Assembly (NCBI GenBank): GCA_946183715.1
Contig: CAMHDB010000001.1
Span: 1-40,640, forward strand
DNA length: 40,640 nt
Origin: an uncultured Oscillibacter sp.
GTDB lineage: Bacteria > Bacillota > Clostridia > Oscillospirales > Oscillospiraceae
Reading direction: 5' to 3'
Below are positions 9,262 through 16,828 of this stretch, piece after piece. The notes beneath the pieces are model-generated. The model did no database searches. It was not told the DNA's origin and saw only the letters and a program-made list of their open reading frames with translations. The position numbers and the translations under genes were made by a program. Numbering within the stretch: position 1 is the first letter of the stretch; each line of letters opens with the position of its first letter.

Positions 9262-11451
9262 TTACGGCCTCGGCGGTTTTGGGACTTTGCGTTTCGGGGG
9301 GCGCGGGGGTTTCGGGGGCCGGGGCGGACGCGCCGCACGCGCCGGGGCCTTACTCGTGAACTGTACCACAAGGCGGTTGCCGGGGTGGTCGGGCGTCAGA
9401 ATGCTGACGGCGCTCCCGCTCCGTACAGTCACCTTTCGCGTACCGCCCGCCGGAATGCCCGGTACCGACGCCCGTACAGGCTTATGGAGACGTAACACGA
9501 CCGCGCCCTTGCCGCCCGGGTAGAACGCGCAGCGGCCCGGAATCAGGCCGAAGGCGCTCTCGAGGTTGTCGACGCCGAAGCGCGAGAGCGGGAAGCGTCC
9601 GCGAATCGGGGACTGGACGAACGTCCGGGGGGAGACCGCCCCGCCGATTTCGGTACTGATTTCAATCGTGCCGTGATAGGGGGCGTTCAGGCGGGCGAAT
9701 GTAGCCGCGATAAACAGCGCGGCGAGGACAAACAGGACAATCAGGAACGGAATCAGGGGGTTCGGGCGCTCCACGGCGGAGACTTCCACGTATAATTCGG
9801 CGCTCTGTCCGGCGGCGTCGGCCACGGAGACAATGAAACTGCCTGTGGGAAGCGTGTAGTTCTCCGCCGACAGCACCCCGCCGGACAGCGCCGCCGTCGC
9901 GCCGTCGGGGGCGCGGAGCAGACTGTAGGACAATGTTTCGGGGCTCTCGTCCGTCACGTACTCCCGCAGGTCTACCGACAGCGTGTCGCCGAGGTACAGC
10001 TTGACTTTCACGGGGTCTTGCAGGATTTGCGGGGGATTGTCGACGGGCGGCGGCGCGGAGAACGTCCGCTCCGTCCAGTCGGAGACGAATTGACACGGCT
10101 CTATCGGGAATGACCGCACGTTTTCCGCGTTTTCGGCGACGGTCAGCTCTCCGGGCGCCGACACACGTACCGCGAAACGATACGTCCCCATGTCCGGCGG
10201 CTCGAACTCCGTCGTAAAGCCGTTGCCGTCGGGGGCCGCCTTCATCGTCTCCCGATACGGTTCCGTCGTCGCGGCGGCGTCCGATACGACCATCAACTCC
10301 GCCTGAAACCCTTGGTACTGCTCCGGACTGTCCGCGACGACGCCGGCGGCCTCCAATGTCGCGCGGATTTCGCACGGGTTCCCCTCCGATACTGTCACGT
10401 TTACCTGCAAGTCGGCGTTGTAGAGTAAGCGTAGCCGCACGGTGTCGCCCTGACGCCCCTCAAGGCGCAGTGTCCAGTTGCCGGGGCGGTCTACCGGGAC
10501 ATTCAAGAGCGCGTCGCCGTCGCTGAGAAGTTCGGCTCGTGTGAGCGTCAGCCCGTCGGGGCCTGTCAGACGCACGTCGTCGAGTTCGGCGAACGTCCGG
10601 CCTACTAACATAATCTGTACGGAATCCAGTCCGAACCCCGGAATCACGAACGGGACTTCCAGCGCGCCGTCGCGGAGTACCAGCGGCGTGTCGCCGGGTT
10701 CGGGGATATAGACCGTGTCCGTGCCGATGGACTCCGTCAACAGCGCGAAGAGTTCCTCGGACAGGTAGCGGTTGGAGTTCAATTCGCGGAAGTAGCGCGT
10801 ATCGGAGGCGATTTCGCGCATTTCCGACAAGTCCGCCGCGCCGTTCATGTTCAGGCACAGCGTGAGAATCGGAATCCCCTGTTCTTTCGCGGTGCGGGTT
10901 GCGTCGGCCTGCAAGGTTTCCGAACGCTCCTGCGCGGCGGTATCGCGGCCCAAGTCCGTCAGGCCGTCGCTGACGAGCAGTATCGCCGCGCGCGCGTCCG
11001 GACTGCCCCTCCCGGCCAGCCGCACGGCCTCCCAAAGCGCCGCGCCCGTGTTCGTGTACTGCCCTTTCGCCTGTCTTGTCGCCGTTTCCAGCGCGCTCCG
11101 GCTCAAATCCGACGCTTCCAGCGGCTCGGGGTCGCGGGAGGCGTCGATGTCGTTCGAGAAAATCACGTAGCCGACTTCATAGTGTTCCCGGCTACCCGTG
11201 GCGGTGTCGCGGCGGAGATAGTCCAGAAATTCCTCGATAGCGTCGAACCGGTAGCCGTCGGGGTCAGTCCCGGCAACGCGCTGTCCGGTACCCCGGTCGG
11301 TGTAGCCCGACAGCGACAAACTCGCGTCGAGGACGAGAATCAGCTTCCGCCCCGCGCGCGTACTCTCCGCCGCCCCCGCGCAAAGGTTCGGCAGACAGAG
11401 CAGTACACAGAATAGAAGCAGAATCCGCTTGCACAGTCGCGGCGTTGTCAT
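9262..11451 (-). CDS. Exported von Willebrand factor A protein with a transmembrane anchor and Pro-rich tail
   Basis: A 729-residue protein. Residues 1-28 form a signal peptide (ILLLFCVLLCLP core). The vWA domain follows with a complete metal-ion-dependent adhesion site: DASLS at 42-46, the TNTG segment near 133, and the SDGLTD strand near 161-166. The middle holds beta-rich, probably Ig-like domains. A transmembrane helix lies at about 564-588, followed by a small domain on the cytosolic side and a tail of PPRPP/KPPRPP units from about 704. The vWA domain is thus outside and the tail inside. I prefer the ATG at 11451 (GGGGGAG 7 bases upstream) over the ATG at 11469, which overlaps the preceding stop. 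Its position before the tubulin-like gene suggests it couples an outside signal to the cytosolic GTP-dependent proteins; that link is inference. Confidence 0.85.
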   Translation of the reverse strand: MTTPRLCKRILLLFCVLLCLPNLCAGAAESTRAGRKLILVLDASLSLSGYTDRGTGQRVAGTDPDGYRFDAIEEFLDYLRRDTATGSREHYEVGYVIFSNDIDASRDPEPLEASDLSRSALETATRQAKGQYTNTGAALWEAVRLAGRGSPDARAAILLVSDGLTDLGRDTAAQERSETLQADATRTAKEQGIPILTLCLNMNGAADLSEMREIASDTRYFRELNSNRYLSEELFALLTESIGTDTVYIPEPGDTPLVLRDGALEVPFVIPGFGLDSVQIMLVGRTFAELDDVRLTGPDGLTLTRAELLSDGDALLNVPVDRPGNWTLRLEGRQGDTVRLRLLYNADLQVNVTVSEGNPCEIRATLEAAGVVADSPEQYQGFQAELMVVSDAAATTEPYRETMKAAPDGNGFTTEFEPPDMGTYRFAVRVSAPGELTVAENAENVRSFPIEPCQFVSDWTERTFSAPPPVDNPPQILQDPVKVKLYLGDTLSVDLREYVTDESPETLSYSLLRAPDGATAALSGGVLSAENYTLPTGSFIVSVADAAGQSAELYVEVSAVERPNPLIPFLIVLFVLAALFIAATFARLNAPYHGTIEISTEIGGAVSPRTFVQSPIRGRFPLSRFGVDNLESAFGLIPGRCAFYPGGKGAVVLRLHKPVRASVPGIPAGGTRKVTVRSGSAVSILTPDHPGNRLVVQFTSKAPARAARPPRPPKPPRPPKRKVPKPPRP

Positions 11452-11465
11452 GTTCACTCCCCCCG

Positions 11466-13019
11466 TCATTGGACGCGCAGTCTTAACAGCCGCGCGCCTT
11501 CATCGTAGTTGTAGAGCTCCTCTACATCGTACCCCGCTTCCCGAAATTCATGCAACATCGTGTTCAAATCGTCGTTGTTGTGGTCGGAGACAATGTAGAG
11601 CGTGTCGGGCCAGTCGGGGCCGTAGAGGCCGTCGAAATAGGCGCGGTACTCCTCCCCGCTCCGTGCCTCGTACCAGTCCATGTACGTGACGCGGTTCTCG
11701 GTGTCGGCGGTGTAGCCGGGCGTCATGCGGACGTAGTAGGCGAAACCGCCGTTAGCGGCGTAGTAGACAAGCGTCGTTTCGTCGGGGCCCCCGGCGTCGT
11801 ACCAGCGGTAGACAGCCTCCCGGATGTCGTCCTTTATCCAGTTTTTCGACAGGCGCGTGTTCCACGACAGCACGCACGAACAGGCGACAAAACACAGTGC
11901 CGCGCCGAGTACGAGTACGGGCACGCCGCGCTTGTCCAAGAACGGCTCCTCCGCGAGAATCCGCACGCACTCCCAAAGCAGTACGGCCCCGAGGGGAACC
12001 CACAGCGGGATAAAGAACAGGTTGTAGCGGTTGCCGAAGCCGCCGTAGGACATATCGGCGTAGACACCCGCCTTGACCGCGAAGTAGTAGAAAAGCCAAG
12101 TGAGGGCGTTGGCGAGGACGAACGCCCGCGCCGGACGCCGCCCCCAAACAAGTACGGCCACGGACGCCAGCAATACTACGCCCAGCAACAGCCGCGCCGA
12201 CATGCCGGAGTAGTCCGGGGCCATATTCCAGCGGAATACGGTCATGAGATTGCGGAGGGAATCGCGGAAAAATCCGTCGTGGAAGGTAATCGAAGTCCCG
12301 GCGAAGCTCCCGCCGCGCTGCATGGGCAACTGTTTTTTGAGGAACAGGAACCACAGCGGCAGTCCGGCGCAAATGAGCGCGGCGGCGTATCCGGCGCACA
12401 GTTCGAGGGTACGCCGCGCGCCGCGCATGGCGAAGAACGCCGTCAGGGCCAGCGCCGCGACCGGGAAGGCCGCGCCGTACTGACTGTATACGGGCACAAT
12501 CGCCGAGAGCAGGAACAGGGCAATATTCTTTCGCGACGGCTCCTCAAAGAGGCGGAACCACGCGCAGACAGTCCAGAAGAGGCTCGCCAGCAGTAAGCAG
12601 TATTCGGCGGCCTCCTGCCAGTAGAAGGACATGCGATACACGAACGCCGCGCCGCAGACGACCGCCGCCGCGAACCAAGTCTGCCCGGTGTAGCGCCGGA
12701 CGGTACGGTGAAGCGCGGCCATTCCCACAAGTCCGGCGCAGACGCCGAAGAAGCGGAACCACCATTCGGTGTCGCTGACGCGCAGCCAGAACCAGAGGAG
12801 GACGTTGTAGAGGGGCGGCTGTAGGGTCGTGACAATCCGCTCGTACATGTTCGCGGTCTGCGAGAAGGGGAGCGGGCCTGTCAGGACTTTGGAATACCAG
12901 TATTCAATCGCCTCGTCGAACCACAGCGCCGACATCGTGAGGCGGTGACAGGACACAAGGAAAAACAGCGCGAATGCCGCGCCTGTCAGCAGGAAATCCC
13001 GTTGCTTTGACTGTTTCAT
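11466..13019 (-). CDS. GT39-like (PMT/ArnT fold) membrane glycosyltransferase
   Basis: A 517-residue polytopic protein with roughly ten or more hydrophobic helices. Near the N-terminus, after the first helix, the sequence ALWFDEAIEYW (31-41) carries the Asp-Glu pair of the first outside loop that is catalytic in GT-C enzymes using lipid-phosphate sugars. The segment QPPLYNVLLW and the WQEAAEYCLLLAS helix are also typical of the PMT_2 family. The C-terminus is a short soluble domain (TLYIVSDHNNDDL onward). The family moves a sugar from a polyprenyl-phosphate donor to an outside acceptor. It follows the GtrA gene by 20 bases. The acceptor cannot be told; the exported vWA protein encoded directly downstream is one candidate. 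Confidence 0.85.
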   Translation of the reverse strand: MKQSKQRDFLLTGAAFALFFLVSCHRLTMSALWFDEAIEYWYSKVLTGPLPFSQTANMYERIVTTLQPPLYNVLLWFWLRVSDTEWWFRFFGVCAGLVGMAALHRTVRRYTGQTWFAAAVVCGAAFVYRMSFYWQEAAEYCLLLASLFWTVCAWFRLFEEPSRKNIALFLLSAIVPVYSQYGAAFPVAALALTAFFAMRGARRTLELCAGYAAALICAGLPLWFLFLKKQLPMQRGGSFAGTSITFHDGFFRDSLRNLMTVFRWNMAPDYSGMSARLLLGVVLLASVAVLVWGRRPARAFVLANALTWLFYYFAVKAGVYADMSYGGFGNRYNLFFIPLWVPLGAVLLWECVRILAEEPFLDKRGVPVLVLGAALCFVACSCVLSWNTRLSKNWIKDDIREAVYRWYDAGGPDETTLVYYAANGGFAYYVRMTPGYTADTENRVTYMDWYEARSGEEYRAYFDGLYGPDWPDTLYIVSDHNNDDLNTMLHEFREAGYDVEELYNYDEGARLLRLRVQ

Positions 13020-13039
13020 GGGTACTTGTTTCTCCGTTT

Positions 13040-13477
13040 TCAGGATTTGTCGGGCGCGGAAGGCGTCCGGAAAATCAGTAACTTGCTTGCGACGTAATTC
13101 AGTACGACGACCAGCACGTTGTCGAGGGCTTTTATCAGGATATCATTCCAGCCGAGCACGTCCACGAACAGGAACATACAGCCCAAATCAAGTAAGCCCG
13201 TCGCGAGGCGGCACGAAAAGAACGAGGCCATTTCCCGCGCGATTTCCGCCGCCGTCCGCGCCGAACTCCGGAACACCCACCGCCGATTTGTCACGTAGGC
13301 GAACAGTACGGCGAGAATCCACGCGATAACCGTCGAGGCCGCCACGCTCAGCCCCAGCGGGTACGCCGAGGCCCAGTACGCTGCCATATTGACCAGCGTC
13401 GTACACACGCCGAAAAACAGGTACGGTATCACATCCCGGTAGCGCGTGTAAAGGGCTTTGACTTTCTCAAGATTCAC
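13040..13477 (-). CDS. GtrA-like membrane protein (polyprenyl-phosphate sugar flippase)
   Basis: About 145 residues with four membrane helices and the GtrA signatures: YLFFGVCTTLVNMAAYW in helix 1, then AWILAVLFAYVTNRRWVFRS, and a last helix ending in NYVASKLLIFR. Proteins of this family are thought to flip undecaprenyl-phosphate-linked sugars across the membrane. The gene starts inside the end of the GT2 gene. Two GTG codons are possible: 13486 and 13477. I prefer 13477, because AAAGGG sits about 8 bases before it, whereas it abuts 13486. Its neighbours (GT2 before, GT39-like after) form the classic donor-synthesis, flipping and transfer trio. Confidence 0.9.
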   Translation of the reverse strand: MNLEKVKALYTRYRDVIPYLFFGVCTTLVNMAAYWASAYPLGLSVAASTVIAWILAVLFAYVTNRRWVFRSSARTAAEIAREMASFFSCRLATGLLDLGCMFLFVDVLGWNDILIKALDNVLVVVLNYVASKLLIFRTPSAPDKS

Positions 13478-14204
13478 GGCTTTCACCCTTTCCGTCGCGC
13501 TTCATCTCCCTGCGGAAGGCGTGGAAATCGCCGAGAGCCTTCCAGCCGATTCCCACGATTTTCCGCACGTTCACGGAGTTGACCCCGGCCTGTCGCGGGC
13601 GGAACGTGATTTTCCGGAAGCGAATCGGCTCGCCGTAGTAGGCGAAGAACGTCGTCATCATGATGTTGGGGAGGTTGTAGTCGGGGGCCATGCGGGGGAG
13701 GTACTTGGCGACGGTCGCGGCGCGCATGAGGCGGAAGGGCGCGTTGGCGTCCGGGACGCTCACGCGGAAGTAGAGGCCCAGCAACAGGCATACGACGCGC
13801 TCCACGAACGCGCGGATTTTCCCGTCGCCGCGCTCCTTGCGGAACCCGAAGATTCCGGCGTAGCGTTCGCGCAGATTCCAGAACGCGCCGAACTCCGCCG
13901 GGTCGGTCTGCCCGTCGGAATCCGTCTGAAAGATGTAGTCGGCCCCCCGCTTGATGGCGTAGTCGTAAAGGGCAATTACTTTCGGGCCGTGCTGTTTGCC
14001 CGTGTCGGAGAGGATTTCGAGTTTCGGATACTCCTCCCGCAAGGCCTCCAGAATGCCGTGCGTCCCGTCGGTACTCCCGCTGTCGGCAATCACGAGGCGC
14101 GACGCCTCGTCTTTGCCGTCGAGTACCGGGTACCACGCCCGCACGACTTCCTCAATGTTTTCTTCCTCATTATAGGCGGGCATGACAAGATATAAACTGT
14201 CCAT
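13467..14204 (-). CDS. GT2 family glycosyltransferase (polyprenyl-phosphate sugar synthase type)
   Basis: A 245-residue GT-A fold enzyme. It opens LYLVMPAYNEEENIEEVV, contains VIADSGSTDGT near residue 40, and has the DxD-type motif TDSDGQTDP just short of residue 100. A single long hydrophobic stretch (VVCLLLGLYFRV) near residue 140 suggests membrane association. Enzymes of this kind load a sugar from a nucleotide donor onto undecaprenyl phosphate. It is the first gene of the long minus-strand operon: ATG at 14204, promoter at 14246-14274. Its last 11 bases overlap the preferred start of the GtrA gene. Substrate is not evident. Confidence 0.9.
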   Translation of the reverse strand: MDSLYLVMPAYNEEENIEEVVRAWYPVLDGKDEASRLVIADSGSTDGTHGILEALREEYPKLEILSDTGKQHGPKVIALYDYAIKRGADYIFQTDSDGQTDPAEFGAFWNLRERYAGIFGFRKERGDGKIRAFVERVVCLLLGLYFRVSVPDANAPFRLMRAATVAKYLPRMAPDYNLPNIMMTTFFAYYGEPIRFRKITFRPRQAGVNSVNVRKIVGIGWKALGDFHAFRREMKRDGKGESRES

Positions 14205-14245
14205 GCGTTTGTCCCTGCCTTTCTTTTCCCGGTAAGGTGGAAAGT

Positions 14246-14274
14246 ATTATATACGCTGTCAGATAGTTTTGCAA
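14246..14274 (-). promoter_or_regulatory. Sigma-A promoter of the glycosylation/vWA/tubulin/GTPase operon
   Basis: Read on the minus strand: -35 TTGCAA (14274-14269), 17-base spacer, -10 TATAAT (14251-14246), about 42 bases before the GT2 start codon. No other convincing promoter was seen down to position 1. Confidence 0.75.
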
Positions 14275-14302
14275 GCGTCAATTTGCGGGGGCAAAAAAAG
14301 CA

Positions 14303-14331
14303 TGGACAACGGGCGGCAAGTGTTGTAAACT
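14303..14331 (+). promoter_or_regulatory. Probable promoter of the leucine-rich-repeat gene
   Basis: TGGACA (14303-14308), 17 bases, TAAACT (14326-14331), 30 bases before the GTG start of the LRR gene. It is divergent from, and within 30 bases of, the operon promoter at 14246-14274, so one regulator could affect both. Confidence 0.5.
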
Positions 14332-14361
14332 GTCGGTAAGCGAAAGAGGGGAGGCGGGAGC

Positions 14362-15348
14362 GTGTCCTACAATCCACAGGATTTCGGGAGCGTGATGGAG
14401 TATCTGTACGGGCGGTTCGGGGCGGAGGTGTTCCGGGACGCGCCGCGGATGTACGCGATATTCTGCGACCTCTCGCCGAGGCTGAAGCCCTACGGAAATA
14501 TTATGCGGCAGTTGGCCGAGCGGGGCCTGCCGACGGCGCTGGGGGAGGCCGTGCGCGACGGCGACGATATCGCACAGGCGCGCGTGATGATGAGGGCGCG
14601 CGACTGCCTCGAAAACGAACTGCTTCTCGCGCCGGAGCGGGCGTCGTACTTCCTGCGGGTACTGGGCGGGCTCTACGGCGTCGCGCCGCCGCCGCTTCCG
14701 GAACCCGCACAACCGCCGATTCCGCAAGCCGTGCCGCAACCTGTACAGCCGCCCCCGATTCCGCAAGCGGTGCCGACGCCGATGTCGGGGCGTTCGGGGG
14801 CGCTGTCGTGGGAGTTGGACAGCGCCGGAACCCTCACGATTTCCGGGCGCGGCGACATGGACGACTTTACAAGACAGGGCTACCACCAGTCCGGCGCGCC
14901 GTGGTGTACGCGGCAAGCGGAATTGTCGGCGGTCGTGCTCCGGGACGGCGTGACCGGAATCGGGGAGAACGCGTTCTACTACTGCGCCAACCTCCGCCGC
15001 GCGGAGATTCCCGACACCGTGCGGCGTATTGGCTGCATGGCCTTCCGGGGCTGTGCGGGCCTGAAACGCGTGACGATTCCGAACGGCGTCGCGGAAATCG
15101 GCGTGTCGGCGTTTGAAGGCTGTACGGCCCTGACGGGTATCAGGATTCCGCGCGGCGTAACGGCCATTCAGCCCCACGCCTTCGCGGAGTGTAAGAGCCT
15201 GACCAGCGTCACGATTCCCGACAGCGTGCGGAGTATCGGCTACCGCGCCTTCCGCGACTGCTCCAGCCTGTCCCGCGCCTACGTCCCCGCCGCCGCCAAA
15301 ATCGACGCCGACGCTTTCGCCTCCAATACCGCCGTCATACGCCGCTAG
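14362..15348 (+). CDS. BspA-like leucine-rich-repeat protein with N-terminal helical domain
   Basis: A 328-residue protein with no signal peptide. Residues 1-110 form a helical domain (FGSVMEYLYGRFGAEVF, LSPRLKPYGNIMRQLAERG) resembling N-terminal modules I have seen on other multidomain proteins in gut Clostridia. A proline-rich linker follows with two copies of PPIPQAVP. The rest begins ALSWELDSAGTLTISGRGDM and continues as LRR_5 repeats (IGENAFYYCANLRRAEIPDT and four more), each with the I-x-x-x-A-F-x-x-C pattern. The start is the GTG at 14362 with GGGAGGCGGGAG upstream. Lacking an export signal, it is likely cytosolic, unusual for surface-type BspA repeats. Divergence from the GTPase/tubulin operon hints at a functional link, unproven. 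Confidence 0.85.
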   Translation: MSYNPQDFGSVMEYLYGRFGAEVFRDAPRMYAIFCDLSPRLKPYGNIMRQLAERGLPTALGEAVRDGDDIAQARVMMRARDCLENELLLAPERASYFLRVLGGLYGVAPPPLPEPAQPPIPQAVPQPVQPPPIPQAVPTPMSGRSGALSWELDSAGTLTISGRGDMDDFTRQGYHQSGAPWCTRQAELSAVVLRDGVTGIGENAFYYCANLRRAEIPDTVRRIGCMAFRGCAGLKRVTIPNGVAEIGVSAFEGCTALTGIRIPRGVTAIQPHAFAECKSLTSVTIPDSVRSIGYRAFRDCSSLSRAYVPAAAKIDADAFASNTAVIRR

Positions 15349-15362
15349 CGCAACGCGAAAAT

Positions 15363-15968
15363 TTACGCCGTCGCCCCCGGAATCACCAGTTTCATGTGAC
15401 AGCACAGGTCGTCCAAATCCCGGTCGGTGGCGGCGGGAATCCGGAGGCGTCCGCCGCATTCGGCACAAATTAAGTCCACCGACGCGCGCCGGATTTGCAT
15501 TTTCCACTCCCGGCCCCCGCAACGGCATGTTATCCCGTCCGGACGCCCCGCGATGTCCTTCAACTCCGACAGTACCTCGTACATGATGACGTTATCCAGA
15601 AACGCGGTCTCCCCGCCGTCCTGCCGCTCCTTCTCCGCGAGAATCGACAGTTCTTTCATTTTCTGTTCGACTGTCCCGGGAGGCCCGATAAAACAACTGA
15701 ACTGTCCGGTTTTCACACACGCCAGCGCAATTGCGCCGTGTAACATCTGTTCGGGCGTACAAACCGCCGTGTGGCTCCCGCCGCACAGCCCGCACGGCAC
15801 CGAAATCTCGTAGCGCCGCCCGTCGTAGTACGTGCGGAGTACGGCCCCGCCGCACTCACAGGCAATCGCGGCGTCCGACGCGGCGAGCGTGAAGGCGTCG
15901 CGGCTTGCGATGACCGCCTTGCCGCACTCGGGGCACAGGTACCCGAACGCGCGCGCTTCTTCGTTCAT
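15363..15968 (-). CDS. Multi-zinc-ribbon protein of unknown function
   Basis: A 201-residue protein rich in cysteine pairs: CPEC near residue 12, CEC near 37, CGLC near 60, a CRC about two thirds along and CAEC about 28 residues after it, i.e. two or three zinc ribbons. A central helical segment (VEQKMKELSILAEKERQ) separates them. I do not recognise the family. The start is the ATG at 15968, with AAGGAG 8 bases upstream; a longer in-frame ATG at 16004 precedes the site. It ends 15 bases from the convergent LRR gene, with no terminator visible between them. DNA, RNA or protein binding are all possible. Confidence 0.75.
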   Translation of the reverse strand: MNEEARAFGYLCPECGKAVIASRDAFTLAASDAAIACECGGAVLRTYYDGRRYEISVPCGLCGGSHTAVCTPEQMLHGAIALACVKTGQFSCFIGPPGTVEQKMKELSILAEKERQDGGETAFLDNVIMYEVLSELKDIAGRPDGITCRCGGREWKMQIRRASVDLICAECGGRLRIPAATDRDLDDLCCHMKLVIPGATA

Positions 15969-16050
15969 AGTATCACTCCTTCCGCACGGGGGAGGATACC
16001 ACAAAACCGCGCGTTTGTACAGAGACGAATTTCAGAAAGGAAGTCAGGAT

Positions 16051-16827
16051 ATGATTAGGCTTGTGGCGACGGACATGGACGGGACATTACTCAACAGCCG
16101 GAAAGAACTACCGCCCGATTTCGAGGCGTGGGTCGTGGCACACCCCGGAATCCGGGTGGCAATCGCGAGCGGACGGCAATACCACACCCTCTGCGACAAC
16201 TTCGGCCCCGCCCGCGAACACCTGCTCTATATCGCCGAAAACGGGGCGCTAGTCTTTGAGCGCGGCGCGGCGGTGTACAAGAATGTCATGGCCCCCGCCG
16301 ACGCGCTGGAATGTCTGCGCGTGGCGTCGGGCATGCCGGGCGTACACCCGATTCTCTGCGGCGTCCGTTCGGCGTGGATGCTGCACGCCCCGGAGGCCGT
16401 CGAACGCGAGGCGAACATGTACTATCACCGTCTGGCGTTCCCGGAGACGCTGGAAAGCGCCGTCGACGGCGACGAAATCGTGAAAGTCGCGCTCTACATC
16501 GAGGGCTTCCGCGCGGCGGAGACGGTTTCGGGTTTCCAGTCGCTTTCGCCGCGCCTGTCGCCCGTCGTGTCGGGCCCCGACTGGATTGACCTTGCCAACG
16601 CGTCAGTAAGCAAGGGCGCGGCTCTGCGGGATATCCAGACGCGCTACGGAATCGCCCCCGCGGACTGCATGGGCTTCGGGGACTATATGAACGACTACAC
16701 CCTCTTACAAGCCTGCGGGGAGAGTTACGCGATGGCGAACGCCTGCGAGGGTATCCGGAGCGTCGCGAAACACCTGACCGCGTCCAACGACGAGGACGGG
16801 GTCATGGCCGTACTGCGGACACTGTGA
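16051..16827 (+). CDS. Cof-type HAD-family phosphatase
   Basis: A 258-residue HAD-superfamily hydrolase of the Cof/IIB subgroup. Motif I is DMDGTLL (Asp 8 nucleophile, Asp 10), motif II is the Ser of IASGRQ, motif III the Lys of SKGAAL, and motif IV GDYMND binds Mg. The cap domain lies between II and III. Such enzymes dephosphorylate sugar phosphates, flavin precursors or pyridoxal phosphate; the substrate is not evident. The ATG at 16051 follows AAAGGAAG. A GTG-free upstream extension to 15832 has no ribosome site and is ignored. It is the first gene of a four-gene run (HAD, gluQ, trkA, trkH); one base separates it from gluQ. I saw no convincing promoter in the 82 bases upstream. Confidence 0.92.
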   Translation: MIRLVATDMDGTLLNSRKELPPDFEAWVVAHPGIRVAIASGRQYHTLCDNFGPAREHLLYIAENGALVFERGAAVYKNVMAPADALECLRVASGMPGVHPILCGVRSAWMLHAPEAVEREANMYYHRLAFPETLESAVDGDEIVKVALYIEGFRAAETVSGFQSLSPRLSPVVSGPDWIDLANASVSKGAALRDIQTRYGIAPADCMGFGDYMNDYTLLQACGESYAMANACEGIRSVAKHLTASNDEDGVMAVLRTL

Positions 16828-16828
16828 C

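Noticed and set aside
14278..15528. 416-codon minus-strand open frame over the LRR gene
   Set aside because: The plus strand carries clear LRR repeats here; the minus frame has a low-complexity Arg/His/Gly product and no ribosome site.
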